Origin: Leifsonia sp. Leaf264
GTDB taxonomy: Bacteria; Actinomycetota; Actinomycetes; Actinomycetales; Microbacteriaceae
DNA length: 64,000 nucleotides
Assembly: GCF_001422325.1 (NCBI RefSeq)
Contig: NZ_LMMR01000008.1
Location: forward strand, 124,001 to 188,000
Direction: 5' to 3'
Each line of letters starts with the position of its first letter. The first letter of the stretch is position 1. A program made the position numbers and the translations under genes. The notes under the pieces were generated by a model, which saw only the letters and a program-made list of their open reading frames with translations, ran no database searches and was not told where the DNA came from. Of the stretch, positions 35,749 through 45,396 are shown one piece after another.

Positions 35749-36542
35749 ACGGGCTCTGGAGGGACGTCGTCGACGCGATCGGGGTCGTGATCCCGATCAA
35801 CGACGAGGAGGCGCTGCTCCCGCGCTGCCTGGCGGCGCTGCGCGAGGCCCTCGACGAGCTCGCCGTTCACCACCGGCATCCGCCCGCCGTGCACGTCGTG
35901 CTGGTCCTCGACGCCTGCACGGACGGTTCGGCCGCCATCGCGGCGGCCTCGGGTTTCACCGCGATCACGACGGACGGACGCAATGTGGGCGCGGCGCGCG
36001 CAGCCGGAGTGGACGAGGTCTTCGCACGGGTCGCCGCAGGAGCGGAGAGCAGCGGCGCGGAGATCGAACCGGGTCACGTCTGGATCGCCACCACCGACGC
36101 CGACTCCGTCGTGCCACGCAACTGGCTCGCCGCGCAGATCGCCATCGCCGAGGACGGCGCCGACCTGATCGTCGGCACGGTGCGACCCGACTTCGCCGAC
36201 CTCACCGTGGAGCAGACGGCGGCGTGGCTCGACACCCATGTGCTCGGCCATGCCGGCGGGCACGTGCACGGCGCCAACCTCGGCGTGCGGGGTGACAGCT
36301 ACCTCTCGGTCGGAGGGTTCGCGGCCCTCGCCGAGCACGAGGACGTGCTGCTGGTCGAGAGCCTGCGCACAGACCCGTCGTTGCGCGAGGTCGACACCGA
36401 CGAGTGCTGGGTCCTCACCTCGGGGCGGTTCGTCGGCCGCTCACCGGGCGGGTACGCCCGTCACCTGCGCGATCGCCTGCAGCGCTCCGACGAGCCGCCG
36501 GCCGAGCCCATCGCCGCGAGCGGCGGACAGGCTGACAGCTAG
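35745..36542 (+). CDS. Family 2 glycosyltransferase
   Basis: 265 aa, GTG start overlapping the upstream stop (GTGA). GT-A fold: VVIPINDEEALLPRCLAALREAL, VVLVLDACTDGSAAIAA, the metal-binding DxD-like ATTDADSVVPRNWLAAQI, GTVRPDFADL and the acceptor-side HGANLGVRGDSYLSVGGFAALAEHEDVLL (ED motif). No membrane helix, so it works in the cytoplasm, probably on a nucleotide-sugar donor. It is the last gene of the acyl-CoA dehydrogenase / deacetylase-methyltransferase / glycosyltransferase cassette and ends in a strong hairpin that includes its stop codon. Confidence 0.85.
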   Translation: MNGLWRDVVDAIGVVIPINDEEALLPRCLAALREALDELAVHHRHPPAVHVVLVLDACTDGSAAIAAASGFTAITTDGRNVGAARAAGVDEVFARVAAGAESSGAEIEPGHVWIATTDADSVVPRNWLAAQIAIAEDGADLIVGTVRPDFADLTVEQTAAWLDTHVLGHAGGHVHGANLGVRGDSYLSVGGFAALAEHEDVLLVESLRTDPSLREVDTDECWVLTSGRFVGRSPGGYARHLRDRLQRSDEPPAEPIAASGGQADS

Positions 36543-36556
36543 TGGCGCTGTCAGCC
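36530..36556. terminator. Hairpin terminator between the glycosyltransferase and dps
   Basis: GGCTGACAGC (36530-36539) pairs perfectly with GCTGTCAGCC (36547-36556), loop TAGTGGC. The loop begins with the glycosyltransferase stop codon. Convergent genes on both sides make it a candidate two-way terminator. Confidence 0.7.
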
Positions 36557-36580
36557 CGCGGTTACCGCTCAGCCCGGCGG

Positions 36581-37132
36581 CTACCGCTTCTTCGCCGGCG
36601 TGCGGTTCTCGGCGCTGACCATCCAGGCGTACTGCTCGAGCTTCTCGATGATCGCGTGCAGCACATCGGCGCTGGTGGGGTCCTCCTCGTCGACGTCGTC
36701 GTGCACGCGGCGCATGGTGCCGACAGTCGCCTCGAGGCGCTGCGTGATCAGGTCGACGGTGTCGCTCGTGAGGACCTCGCCGTGCGGGTACTCGGGCAGC
36801 GTGGTCGTGGCGGCCACGGTGTCGCTGCGTCCGTCGGGCAGTCCGTGGAGGGCGCGCATCCGCTCGGCGACGACATCGCTGAACTCGCGGGCGTCGTCGA
36901 TGATCTCGTCGAGCTGCAGGTGCAGGTCGCGGAAGTTCTTGCCGACGACGTTCCAATGCGCCTGCTTGCCCTGCAGGTGCAGCTCGATGAGGTCGACGAG
37001 CACCTCCTGCAGTGCATCCGTGAGCTTCTTCGAGGCCGTGAAGCCCTTCTCGGCGTTCTGACGTCGGGTGAGCTTGGCGCCGGCTCCGGCCGGGGCCGAC
37101 GTGGTGGTGGGGCGTTCTGCTGTCGTAGTCAT
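36581..37132 (-). CDS. dps: Dps-family ferritin-like DNA-protection protein
   Basis: 183 aa. Four-helix ferritin fold with the inter-subunit ferroxidase site: LQGKQAHWNVVGKNFRDLHLQLDEIIDDAREFSDVVAERM gives the His, Asp and Glu ligands in the Dps spacing. A Thr/Ala-rich N-terminal tail of about 20 residues with Lys/Arg (AKLTRRQNAEK) could contact DNA. It oxidises and stores iron and shields the chromosome in stress. The start at 37132 fits the family; the open frame continues upstream through unrelated sequence. Confidence 0.92.
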   Translation of the reverse strand: MTTTAERPTTTSAPAGAGAKLTRRQNAEKGFTASKKLTDALQEVLVDLIELHLQGKQAHWNVVGKNFRDLHLQLDEIIDDAREFSDVVAERMRALHGLPDGRSDTVAATTTLPEYPHGEVLTSDTVDLITQRLEATVGTMRRVHDDVDEEDPTSADVLHAIIEKLEQYAWMVSAENRTPAKKR

Positions 37133-37176
37133 GCCTTCGACGCTACCCGCGCCGGCTGCCGGGCGGCAGGGGGTTG

Positions 37177-37518
37177 CTATTCGGAGAGTTCCGCGGCCTT
37201 GTCCGGCGTGGGCGGAGCTGTCGCGTCCTCGCCGACGATGACCATCCCACCTGTCGTGCTGGCCGCGCGCAGCAGGCGCTCGATCCACTCGGTGTTGATC
37301 TCGGGGCTCGTGGCGGTCTCGAATTCGTAGCGGATGAAGCTGGCCGGGCCGATCCAGAGGGAGGTTCGTCCACCCTCGCGTCCGGGTGGATGCACCCAGG
37401 ACAGGGTGAAGGACTCGCCGCGACGCAGCTTCTGGGTGATCGCGACCTTGAGGTGCGCGAGCAGCCTGTCGTCGAATTCGAGGGGCGATGACATCTCGCC
37501 GTAGTAGAGGAGGCCCAC
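37177..37518 (-). CDS. DUF7882 small protein (copy 2)
   Basis: 113 aa, GTG start. Sequence GLLYYGEMSSPLEFDDRLLAHLKVAITQKLRRGESFTLSWVHPPGREGGRTSLWIGP aligns over its whole length with the protein at 32703-33056. No ligase motif is present. The GTG at 37518 is chosen because the alignment begins there; about 70 further in-frame codons upstream encode unrelated sequence. It lies 44 bases upstream of dps on the same strand and could be co-transcribed. Function unknown. Confidence 0.75.
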   Translation of the reverse strand: MGLLYYGEMSSPLEFDDRLLAHLKVAITQKLRRGESFTLSWVHPPGREGGRTSLWIGPASFIRYEFETATSPEINTEWIERLLRAASTTGGMVIVGEDATAPPTPDKAAELSE

Positions 37519-37831
37519 GAGAGTGAGAGTACGCCTAACCCGGCTGAACGCCGAACAACCCGTTCGGCCCGAGCGGGGAGGGGAAGCGCGGCCCCTCGCC
37601 TGAGAGAGGGGCCGCGGCAGGCTCGGCGTGACGCACGAACCGGCTCGATCGGGAATCCACCCAGAACCCGATCGAGCGCCTACTCTACGTGCCGCGCAAA
37701 CGCGCTGCAGACCCTTGACAAGAGGCATCCGTTCATGTCCTGCTGTCTTCTGGCTTCCGCGTTCTCGGCGTGGTCGCTAACCAGGTAAGATACATGGGCG
37801 AAGCCATCCGGCCGAGTCGGCAGGCTGAATT
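37519..37831. other. Gene-free stretch with three consecutive hairpins
   Basis: No convincing gene. Three perfect stems follow each other: CCGAAC/GTTCGG (37551-37567), GCGGCCCCTC/GAGGGGCCGC (37588-37615, 8-base loop) and GCTCGATCGGG/CCCGATCGAGC (37643-37677, 13-base loop). The stretch separates the divergent DUF7882 and kinase genes, so these are not ordinary terminators of flanking genes. A TTGACA at 37713-37718 and a TAAGAT at 37786-37791 may belong to the kinase promoter region. A structured RNA or long leader is possible. Confidence 0.5.
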
Positions 37832-38875
37832 GTGGGGGACGAGTTGCTCGGTTCGATCGATACTCCGAGCGGCGAGCCCACCCGGCAGTCGACCTCGCGG
37901 TACGAGTTCCTCGAGCACCTCGGTAGCGGTGGCATGGCCGAGGTGTACAGGGCGCGCGACCGCGAACTGGGGCGCGACCTCGCCATCAAGCTGTTCCGCG
38001 AGAACACGGGCAGCCCGTTCGACGAGCTGCGTCGCGAGCGCGAGATCCAACTGCTCGGAGCCCTGCACCACCCGGGTCTCGTCGAGATCTACGACGCCGG
38101 GGTCTTCGACGACCGTGGACGCTCCCGCCGCTACATCGCGATGGAGTACGTGGCCGGCCGCTCCCTGGCCGCGCGCCTCCGTGCGGGTCTCCCGACGCAT
38201 CGCCAGGTCGCCGACATCGGCGCCCAGGTCGCCGATGCCCTCGCCTACGTGCACGCCCGCGACATCGTGCACCGCGACGTGAAGCCCGACAACATCCTGG
38301 TGACGGATGACGCGGCCTACGGCTACACGCTCATCGCGAAGCTCGCCGACTTCGGCATCGCCCAGTTCATCGACGGGTCTCGTTTCACCAACCACGACTC
38401 GGTGCTGGGCACGGCGTCGTACATCTCGCCGGAGCAGGCTCGTGGCGAGGATGTCGGAACCCCGACAGACATCTACTCGCTCGGCCTCGTGCTGCTGGAG
38501 GCCATCACCGGTGAGCGCGAGTTCCGCGGCGCACCGCTCGAGGCCGCGCTCGCCAGGCTCTACCGCCAGCCCCGCATCCCCGAGAGCCTTCCCGAGGAAT
38601 GGGTGCGCCTGCTCGCCGGCATGACCGCCGCCGACCCGGCGGCGCGCCCGACGGCGCACGAGGTGGCCGGGACCATGCGCGACTTCATCCGTGCGTCGAT
38701 CCTCGACGAGCGCTCACGGCACGGCGGCGGCACCCGCCGGGCGCGCCGGGAACGTCGGAGGGATGCCGACGGCCGGCGCACGGCCTCGATGGGCTTCATA
38801 GCCCTGGTCGCCATCGCCAACGCCGTGATCGGCCTCGTGATCGGGCTGCTCCTCGGCCTGCACGTCTGGGGCTAG
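37832..38875 (+). CDS. Membrane-anchored serine/threonine protein kinase (PknB type)
   Basis: 347 aa, GTG start. Hanks-type kinase: glycine loop LGSGGMAEVYRARD, ATP-lysine in LAIKLFRE, catalytic HRDVKPDN (His147, Asp149), DFGIAQF, activation segment GTASYISPEQARGEDVGTPTDIYSLG. After the domain come a basic Arg-rich segment (HGGGTRRARRERRRDADGRR) and one C-terminal transmembrane helix with almost no outer part (FIALVAIANAVIGLVIGLLLGLHVWG). It therefore lacks the PASTA sensor domains of PknB and probably senses from inside. No phosphatase or substrate gene is adjacent. Confidence 0.9.
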   Translation: MGDELLGSIDTPSGEPTRQSTSRYEFLEHLGSGGMAEVYRARDRELGRDLAIKLFRENTGSPFDELRREREIQLLGALHHPGLVEIYDAGVFDDRGRSRRYIAMEYVAGRSLAARLRAGLPTHRQVADIGAQVADALAYVHARDIVHRDVKPDNILVTDDAAYGYTLIAKLADFGIAQFIDGSRFTNHDSVLGTASYISPEQARGEDVGTPTDIYSLGLVLLEAITGEREFRGAPLEAALARLYRQPRIPESLPEEWVRLLAGMTAADPAARPTAHEVAGTMRDFIRASILDERSRHGGGTRRARRERRRDADGRRTASMGFIALVAIANAVIGLVIGLLLGLHVWG

Positions 38876-38876
38876 C

Positions 38877-38899
38877 GCCGGCGAAACGAGAGCGCCGGC
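38877..38899. terminator. Short hairpin between convergent kinase and small-protein genes
   Basis: GCCGGCG (38877-38883) pairs with CGCCGGC (38893-38899) immediately after the kinase stop, in the 44-base gap between two convergent genes. No T run. Confidence 0.35.
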
Positions 38900-38919
38900 A
38901 ACCGCTGCGGCATCGCGGC

Positions 38920-39144
38920 TCACTCCGCGTTGATGTCCGCCAGCAGCTTCTCGAACTCGTCGTCGGAGATCTCGATGCCGGAGTCTCCGAGGCGCCGGCG
39001 GAGATCCTCCTCGGGGTCGGGGCTCACTCCGGTGTGGAAGTCGCGGCGGATCTGCGCCACGAGCCCGCGCAGCTTCTCCTCGATGGTCGCGTCGTCGCTG
39101 CCGTCCTCGACGGGGGAGTCCTGGGTGCCGGTGCTGTCAGTCAT
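38920..39144 (-). CDS. Small acidic protein, unknown function
   Basis: 74 aa: MTDSTGTQDSPVEDGSDDAT, then an amphipathic helix IEEKLRGLVAQIRRDFHTG, a PDPEEDLRRRLGDSGIEISDDEFEKLLADI segment. Strongly acidic, no Cys. It lies 32 bases downstream of glgX on the same strand and could be its operon partner, or a separate unit. The larger open frame covering it runs antisense-like through glgX and is not real upstream of 39144. Family not recognised. Confidence 0.6.
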   Translation of the reverse strand: MTDSTGTQDSPVEDGSDDATIEEKLRGLVAQIRRDFHTGVSPDPEEDLRRRLGDSGIEISDDEFEKLLADINAE

Positions 39145-39176
39145 GTCTGCAGAGTAGGCAGCGGGTGCGACGTCCG

Positions 39177-41216
<2,040 letters not shown>

Positions 41217-41351
41217 GGCCCCAGTATGCAGCGGCCGGATGACCATCGTGCGACAGGGGGCGCCCCGCCGATCCGCACGAGATTGTCAAGCCCCCCGCGC
41301 CCGTTTCCTCGCGCGGCCTACACTCGGGCGTGACCGACAGGATGTGACGCC

Positions 41352-41528
41352 ATGACGGATGCGAACGACCCGCCCACTGCTCGAACCGAGGGCGCGCGCC
41401 CACCCCTTCCCGACGATCCCGAGACCGCCAACGGCGCCAACCCGGGATCGGCCGCAGACCCCGTGGCGGACAACGCCGTGGAGCAGGACACGGTTGAGGC
41501 GACAGCACCGGGTGGCGACTCGGAGTAG
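41352..41528 (+). CDS. Small acidic disordered protein, hypothetical
   Basis: 58 codons starting MTDANDPPTARTEGARPP and ending TAPGGDSE. Rich in Asp, Glu, Pro and Ala with no hydrophobic core; it lies 44 bases before the ion channel gene on the same strand. Third-position GC is high and the frame has no rare features, which supports coding, but there is no clear ribosome site (only AGG near -12). Possibly a real small protein or a chance frame. Confidence 0.4.
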   Translation: MTDANDPPTARTEGARPPLPDDPETANGANPGSAADPVADNAVEQDTVEATAPGGDSE

Positions 41529-41572
41529 CTCCCTCCTGTTCGGATGCCGGATGACCGTCTACCGTGATGGGC

Positions 41573-42385
41573 ATGACCGACAGCACCGAGAGCGCGCTGG
41601 ACTCCGATCGCCGTATCGATCGGCGGGAACGGTGGGAGGCCGTGACCACGGTGCCGCTCGTCGTGCTCGGCGGCGGTTTCATCCTCTTCTACTCGCTCTT
41701 CGTGCTGCTTCCGAACGACGGCGAGTGGTTGCACGTCCTCGTCGGCGTCGAGCTGCTCATCACCTGGGTGGTGTTCCTCATCGACTACCTGGTGCGGCTG
41801 CTGCTCACGCCGCGGGCGCTGCGCTGGCGATTCGTGCGCGGCAATCCGATCGACCTCCTGTCGGTGATCCTGCCGCTGTTCCGCGCTCTGCGCGTCCTCG
41901 TGCTGTTGCGCCAGATCCCGTACTTCCGCGATCGCAGTCGCGCAGGGATCCGCGCAGAGGTGATCACCTACGCCGCCGCGTACGCGATCGTGTTCGTCTA
42001 CTTCATCGCCCTGGCGACGCTTCATGCCGAACGCGATGCGCCCGGTGCCACCATCACCACGTTCGGCGACGCCATCTGGTGGGCCATCGTGACCGTCGCG
42101 ACGGTCGGATACGGAGACACCTATCCGGTCACGTTCGGCGGCCGGGCCTACGCCGTCCTGCTGATGGTCGGCGGCATCGCGATCGTCGGCACCTCATCCG
42201 CCGTCGTCATCTCCTACCTGGGCGATCGGATGGCCGTGTTGCACCACCGCGTCGAGGTGCAGAGGAATCCAGACGGGTCTCCCGCTGAGGCGCAGCCGAC
42301 GGCGGACGACCCGATCCTGCCCGCCCTCTCCGAGGCTCGCGATCGATTGGATGACAGCGTCAACCGGTTTAGAATCGAGGAATGA
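41573..42385 (+). CDS. Voltage-gated-type potassium channel
   Basis: 270 aa. An ion-transport (Kv-like) membrane domain: two N-terminal helices, an S4-like basic helix (LPLFRALRVLVLLRQIPYFRDRSR), a pore helix with selectivity filter TVATVGYGDTYPVT, and the final helix GRAYAVLLMVGGIAIVGTSSAVVISYL. The cytoplasmic tail is short and acidic, with no RCK domain. The start is taken at ATG 41573; GTG 41564 and ATG 41567 are also in frame. The stop overlaps the MarR gene start (ATGA), which links a channel with a regulator. Confidence 0.88.
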   Translation: MTDSTESALDSDRRIDRRERWEAVTTVPLVVLGGGFILFYSLFVLLPNDGEWLHVLVGVELLITWVVFLIDYLVRLLLTPRALRWRFVRGNPIDLLSVILPLFRALRVLVLLRQIPYFRDRSRAGIRAEVITYAAAYAIVFVYFIALATLHAERDAPGATITTFGDAIWWAIVTVATVGYGDTYPVTFGGRAYAVLLMVGGIAIVGTSSAVVISYLGDRMAVLHHRVEVQRNPDGSPAEAQPTADDPILPALSEARDRLDDSVNRFRIEE

Positions 42386-42864
42386 GCACCGCCGAGTCGA
42401 CAGTCTCGAGCGTCGACGAGACGTGGGCGTCGTTCCAGCGCCTGCGCACCCAGCTCACCGGTCGCATCAACCGGGAGCTCACCCAGTCGACGGGCCTGTC
42501 CGAGGCCGACTTCGACATCCTCTTCGCCCTCGACCAGTCGGAGGACAAGTCGTTGCGCGCCCTCGCTCTGCGCTGCGGGCTCGACTGGGAGAAGAGTCGG
42601 CTGTCGCACCAGCTGCGACGCATGGAGGCGCGCGGCCTCGTGGCGAAGGAGGCGTGCATCGAAGACGCCCGCGGCACGACCATCGTGCTGACGGATGCCG
42701 GTCGCGAGGCGATCGACGCGGCACGGCGCTGCCATGCCGCCGCGGTGTCGCGCTACTTCGGCGAGGTGCTCACGCCCGAGCAGCTCACCGCGCTGAGCTC
42801 CATCTCGAGCGCCGTGCTCGAGCGCCTCGCCGAGGACGCTCCCGCGGTGGTGCACAAGCTGTAG
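42382..42864 (+). CDS. MarR-family transcriptional regulator
   Basis: 160 aa. Winged helix-turn-helix of MarR type: LSEADFDILFALDQSEDKSLRALALRCGLDWEKSRLSHQLRRMEARGLVAKEACIEDARGTTIVLTDAG, flanked by dimerisation helices. The start overlaps the channel stop, so both are translated together. It is convergent with the bimodular flavoprotein gene; a TGAT-AC-ATCA repeat before that gene (45208-45217) is a possible target. The ligand is unknown. Confidence 0.88.
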   Translation: MSTAESTVSSVDETWASFQRLRTQLTGRINRELTQSTGLSEADFDILFALDQSEDKSLRALALRCGLDWEKSRLSHQLRRMEARGLVAKEACIEDARGTTIVLTDAGREAIDAARRCHAAAVSRYFGEVLTPEQLTALSSISSAVLERLAEDAPAVVHKL

Positions 42865-42895
42865 GCGCGCTTCGCCCGCGCGCTGCGCTCGGGCC

Positions 42896-45199
42896 TCAGC
42901 GAGCGGGGGTGCGTTCCACCACGCTGAAGTTGTCGCGGAACAGGTTCTGCGGGTCGAGCTCGGCCTTGAGCGCCCTCAGCCTGGCGAGCGTCGCCGGCGG
43001 GAAGGCATCCGTCACCCGCTCCGGGCGCAGGTCGGTGTCGAAGCTCAGGTAGAGCCCGCTGAAGTGCCCCTGGAGTCGATCCCACGCGGCGTCGACGCGC
43101 TCGTGGTCGGCGCCGATGGCGACGACGGAGAAGTTGGCTGAGCGATGGGCGTAGGCGGTGGCGTCGGGCGCGATGTCGGCGACGGCTCCGCCGGCCGCAC
43201 GGATCTGGAAGAAGTGCACGGCCCCGCTGTGGATCAACCGGGACGCGGCGTCGGCGAAGTCGGCGTCGACATGGTCGAGCAGTCCCGACCTGGATGCCGG
43301 CTGTCCCTGTCCGTTGTGCGCGGCATCGCTGGCATTGGCCATCACGCCGGCGTAGCTGGTGAGCACGACGGACTGGTCGAGAAGCGGGCCGAGGTCGACG
43401 AAGGGGGTGAGCCTGTCCATGATCACGTCGGGTTCGGAGGAGTCGACCATGGCGAAGACGACGGCCGTCGCTCCGCGTCCACCGCGGGGCGGCGCGACGA
43501 GCACGAAGCTGGTGAGGTCGCGCGGCGACGCCTCGACCAGTGCGCCCCAGCGCTCGAGGAATCCGGCGGTGTCCGAGGCGTCGAAGGTGAGCTGGGCCCA
43601 GCCCACGTCGCCCACCTCGTCGACCTCGAACTCGAACGACGTCACGATGCCGAAGTTGGCGCCGGCGCCCCGCACGGCCCAGAACAGCTCGGCGTTCTCC
43701 TCATCGCTGGCCCGCACCACGGAGCCGTCGGCCAGCACTATCTCGACGGCGCGCAGGTGGTCGATGGTGAGCCCGTGCTCGCGCACCAGGAAGCCGATGC
43801 CGCCGGCCGTGGCGAGCCCGCCGACGCCGACCCCGCCGTAGTCGCCGGAGCTCAGCGCCCAGCCGTGCTCGCCGAGGGCGGCTGCGACGTCCATCCAGCG
43901 GGCGCCCGGCTCGAGGCGCACGCGCCGGGTCGCGGCATCCGTCACCTCGATCGCATTCATGGCCGACAGGTCGATGACGATGCCGCCGTCGTTCGTGGAG
44001 CGGCCGCTGATGCCGTGGCCACCGCTGCGGATGCCGAGCGGAACCGTCGGGTTGGCGCGGGCGACGGCGACGGCATCGACCACCTCGGCCGTGGAGCGGA
44101 CCGGGATCACGAGACCCGGCGATCCGCCGCGCATGTAGGTGGAGCGCACCCGGGAGAACTTCACGTCGCCGGGTTCGATGACCGAGCCCGCGAGAGAGGC
44201 CGGCACCGCGTCGTAGTCGATGCCATCGCGACGCTTGGCGAGTGCGGTGGTGCTGCGCACGCGCGCTGCTGCTGTCCCGCCGCCGCCGCCGCCGCCGGTG
44301 CCGGCTCCGCGTGAGGCCAGCTCGGCGTCGACGGCCTCGCGGAGTGCCGGAGCCACCTCCTCGGCGAAGCGCTGCATCGTGCCGGGGTCGTCGGAGGCGA
44401 GGATGAACGTGCCGATGCCGTCGTCGAGCACGTAGGGGAGCAGTTCGTCGACCCACTGCGTGCTCGGACCGTTGAGGAACCCGCCGTACGACGGCGTGAA
44501 GCGGCCCGAGATGTTGACGAGGCGTCGGATCTCGCGCGGGTCCCGCCCGGCCTCGATGGCGGCCTCGTCGATCGTGGTGTTGCCGCGGGCCAGGTCGCCG
44601 GGCTGGAGGTAGGCGAGGGATGGCAGCCAGCCGTCGCCCTTGCGGCCGATGAGGCGCAGCATCCGGGGCTTCAACGCCCCGATCCAGAGCGGGATGTCGT
44701 GGGCCGGAGCCGGGCCGCGCTTGGCCCCGTTCAGGCTGTAGTAGTCGCCGTCGAGGCGCAGCACGCGGTGGTCGTCGACGTCCCAGATGCCCCGGATCAC
44801 GTCGATCGCCTCACTCAGGGCGTCGACGGCCTGCCCCGGGGTGAGGCGGCGGCCGCCCATCGCCTCGATGGCGTCCCAGAATCCACCGGCGCCGAGGGCG
44901 AGCTCGAAGCGACCGCCGGAGAGCAGGTCGAGGCTCGCGGCCGCTCGGGCCGTGACGGCGGCGGGCCGCAGCGGAACGTTGAGCACGTTCGGGGCGATGC
45001 GGATGCGCTCGGTCTGAGCGGCCACCCACGTCATCAGGGTCCACGTGTCGTGGAAGGCCGGCTGATAGGGGTGGTCCTGGAAGGTGACGAGGTCGAAGCC
45101 GAACCGTTCGGCCAGCTGCGCCCGCGCGACGGGCCCGGTGGCGGGGTCGTGCGTCGGGGTGATGAAGGTTCCGAACTCGAGCGCGTGGCCGTAGTGCAT
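42896..45199 (-). CDS. Two-module flavoprotein: LLM-type oxidoreductase fused to berberine-bridge-like FAD oxidase
   Basis: 767 aa. Residues 1-295 are a luciferase-like monooxygenase/F420-type TIM barrel (FGTFITPTHDP, LAERFGFDLVTFQDHPYQPAF, RIRIAPNVLNVPLRPA, GGRFELALGAGGFWDAI). A glycine linker (about 299-310, including GTGGGGGGG) leads to a PCMH FAD domain (355-767) with RSGGHGISG; His395 is the likely covalent FAD site. The second, cysteine flavin link of berberine bridge enzymes is missing (GDYGGVGVGGL). C-terminal substrate domain ends LDPQNLFRDNFSV as in the BBE family. Both halves look intact, so it may catalyse sequential oxidation of one substrate. The linker includes a G-rich DNA tract, so a sequencing join should be checked. 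Confidence 0.85.
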   Translation of the reverse strand: MHYGHALEFGTFITPTHDPATGPVARAQLAERFGFDLVTFQDHPYQPAFHDTWTLMTWVAAQTERIRIAPNVLNVPLRPAAVTARAAASLDLLSGGRFELALGAGGFWDAIEAMGGRRLTPGQAVDALSEAIDVIRGIWDVDDHRVLRLDGDYYSLNGAKRGPAPAHDIPLWIGALKPRMLRLIGRKGDGWLPSLAYLQPGDLARGNTTIDEAAIEAGRDPREIRRLVNISGRFTPSYGGFLNGPSTQWVDELLPYVLDDGIGTFILASDDPGTMQRFAEEVAPALREAVDAELASRGAGTGGGGGGGTAAARVRSTTALAKRRDGIDYDAVPASLAGSVIEPGDVKFSRVRSTYMRGGSPGLVIPVRSTAEVVDAVAVARANPTVPLGIRSGGHGISGRSTNDGGIVIDLSAMNAIEVTDAATRRVRLEPGARWMDVAAALGEHGWALSSGDYGGVGVGGLATAGGIGFLVREHGLTIDHLRAVEIVLADGSVVRASDEENAELFWAVRGAGANFGIVTSFEFEVDEVGDVGWAQLTFDASDTAGFLERWGALVEASPRDLTSFVLVAPPRGGRGATAVVFAMVDSSEPDVIMDRLTPFVDLGPLLDQSVVLTSYAGVMANASDAAHNGQGQPASRSGLLDHVDADFADAASRLIHSGAVHFFQIRAAGGAVADIAPDATAYAHRSANFSVVAIGADHERVDAAWDRLQGHFSGLYLSFDTDLRPERVTDAFPPATLARLRALKAELDPQNLFRDNFSVVERTPAR

Positions 45200-45207
45200 G
45201 AGAAAGA

Positions 45208-45217
45208 TGATACATCA
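45208..45217 (-). promoter_or_regulatory. Possible MarR-type operator/promoter of the two-module flavoprotein
   Basis: TGAT-AC-ATCA is an interrupted palindrome 8-17 bases before the ATG at 45199. On the minus strand it overlaps TATCAT, a -10-like hexamer 9 bases from the start, so the transcript would have almost no leader. The nearby MarR regulator (42382-42864) is the natural candidate to bind; this is inferred. Confidence 0.35.
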
Positions 45218-45396
45218 ACCAATAGCGAGAAGCCTGTTCGCAGCGGCACGGATGCGGTCCACGGCGAAGCACGGCCGGGCGGGCGGGCGTTCGGTTCCCC
45301 GGCCCTCTGAGAGGCGATCGACGTCCCGGGGGAATGCCTCGCCCGTCGCTCCGGTTTGCACGAGGAGTGCCCCATCCCTGACGAAAGGCCCGCTGC

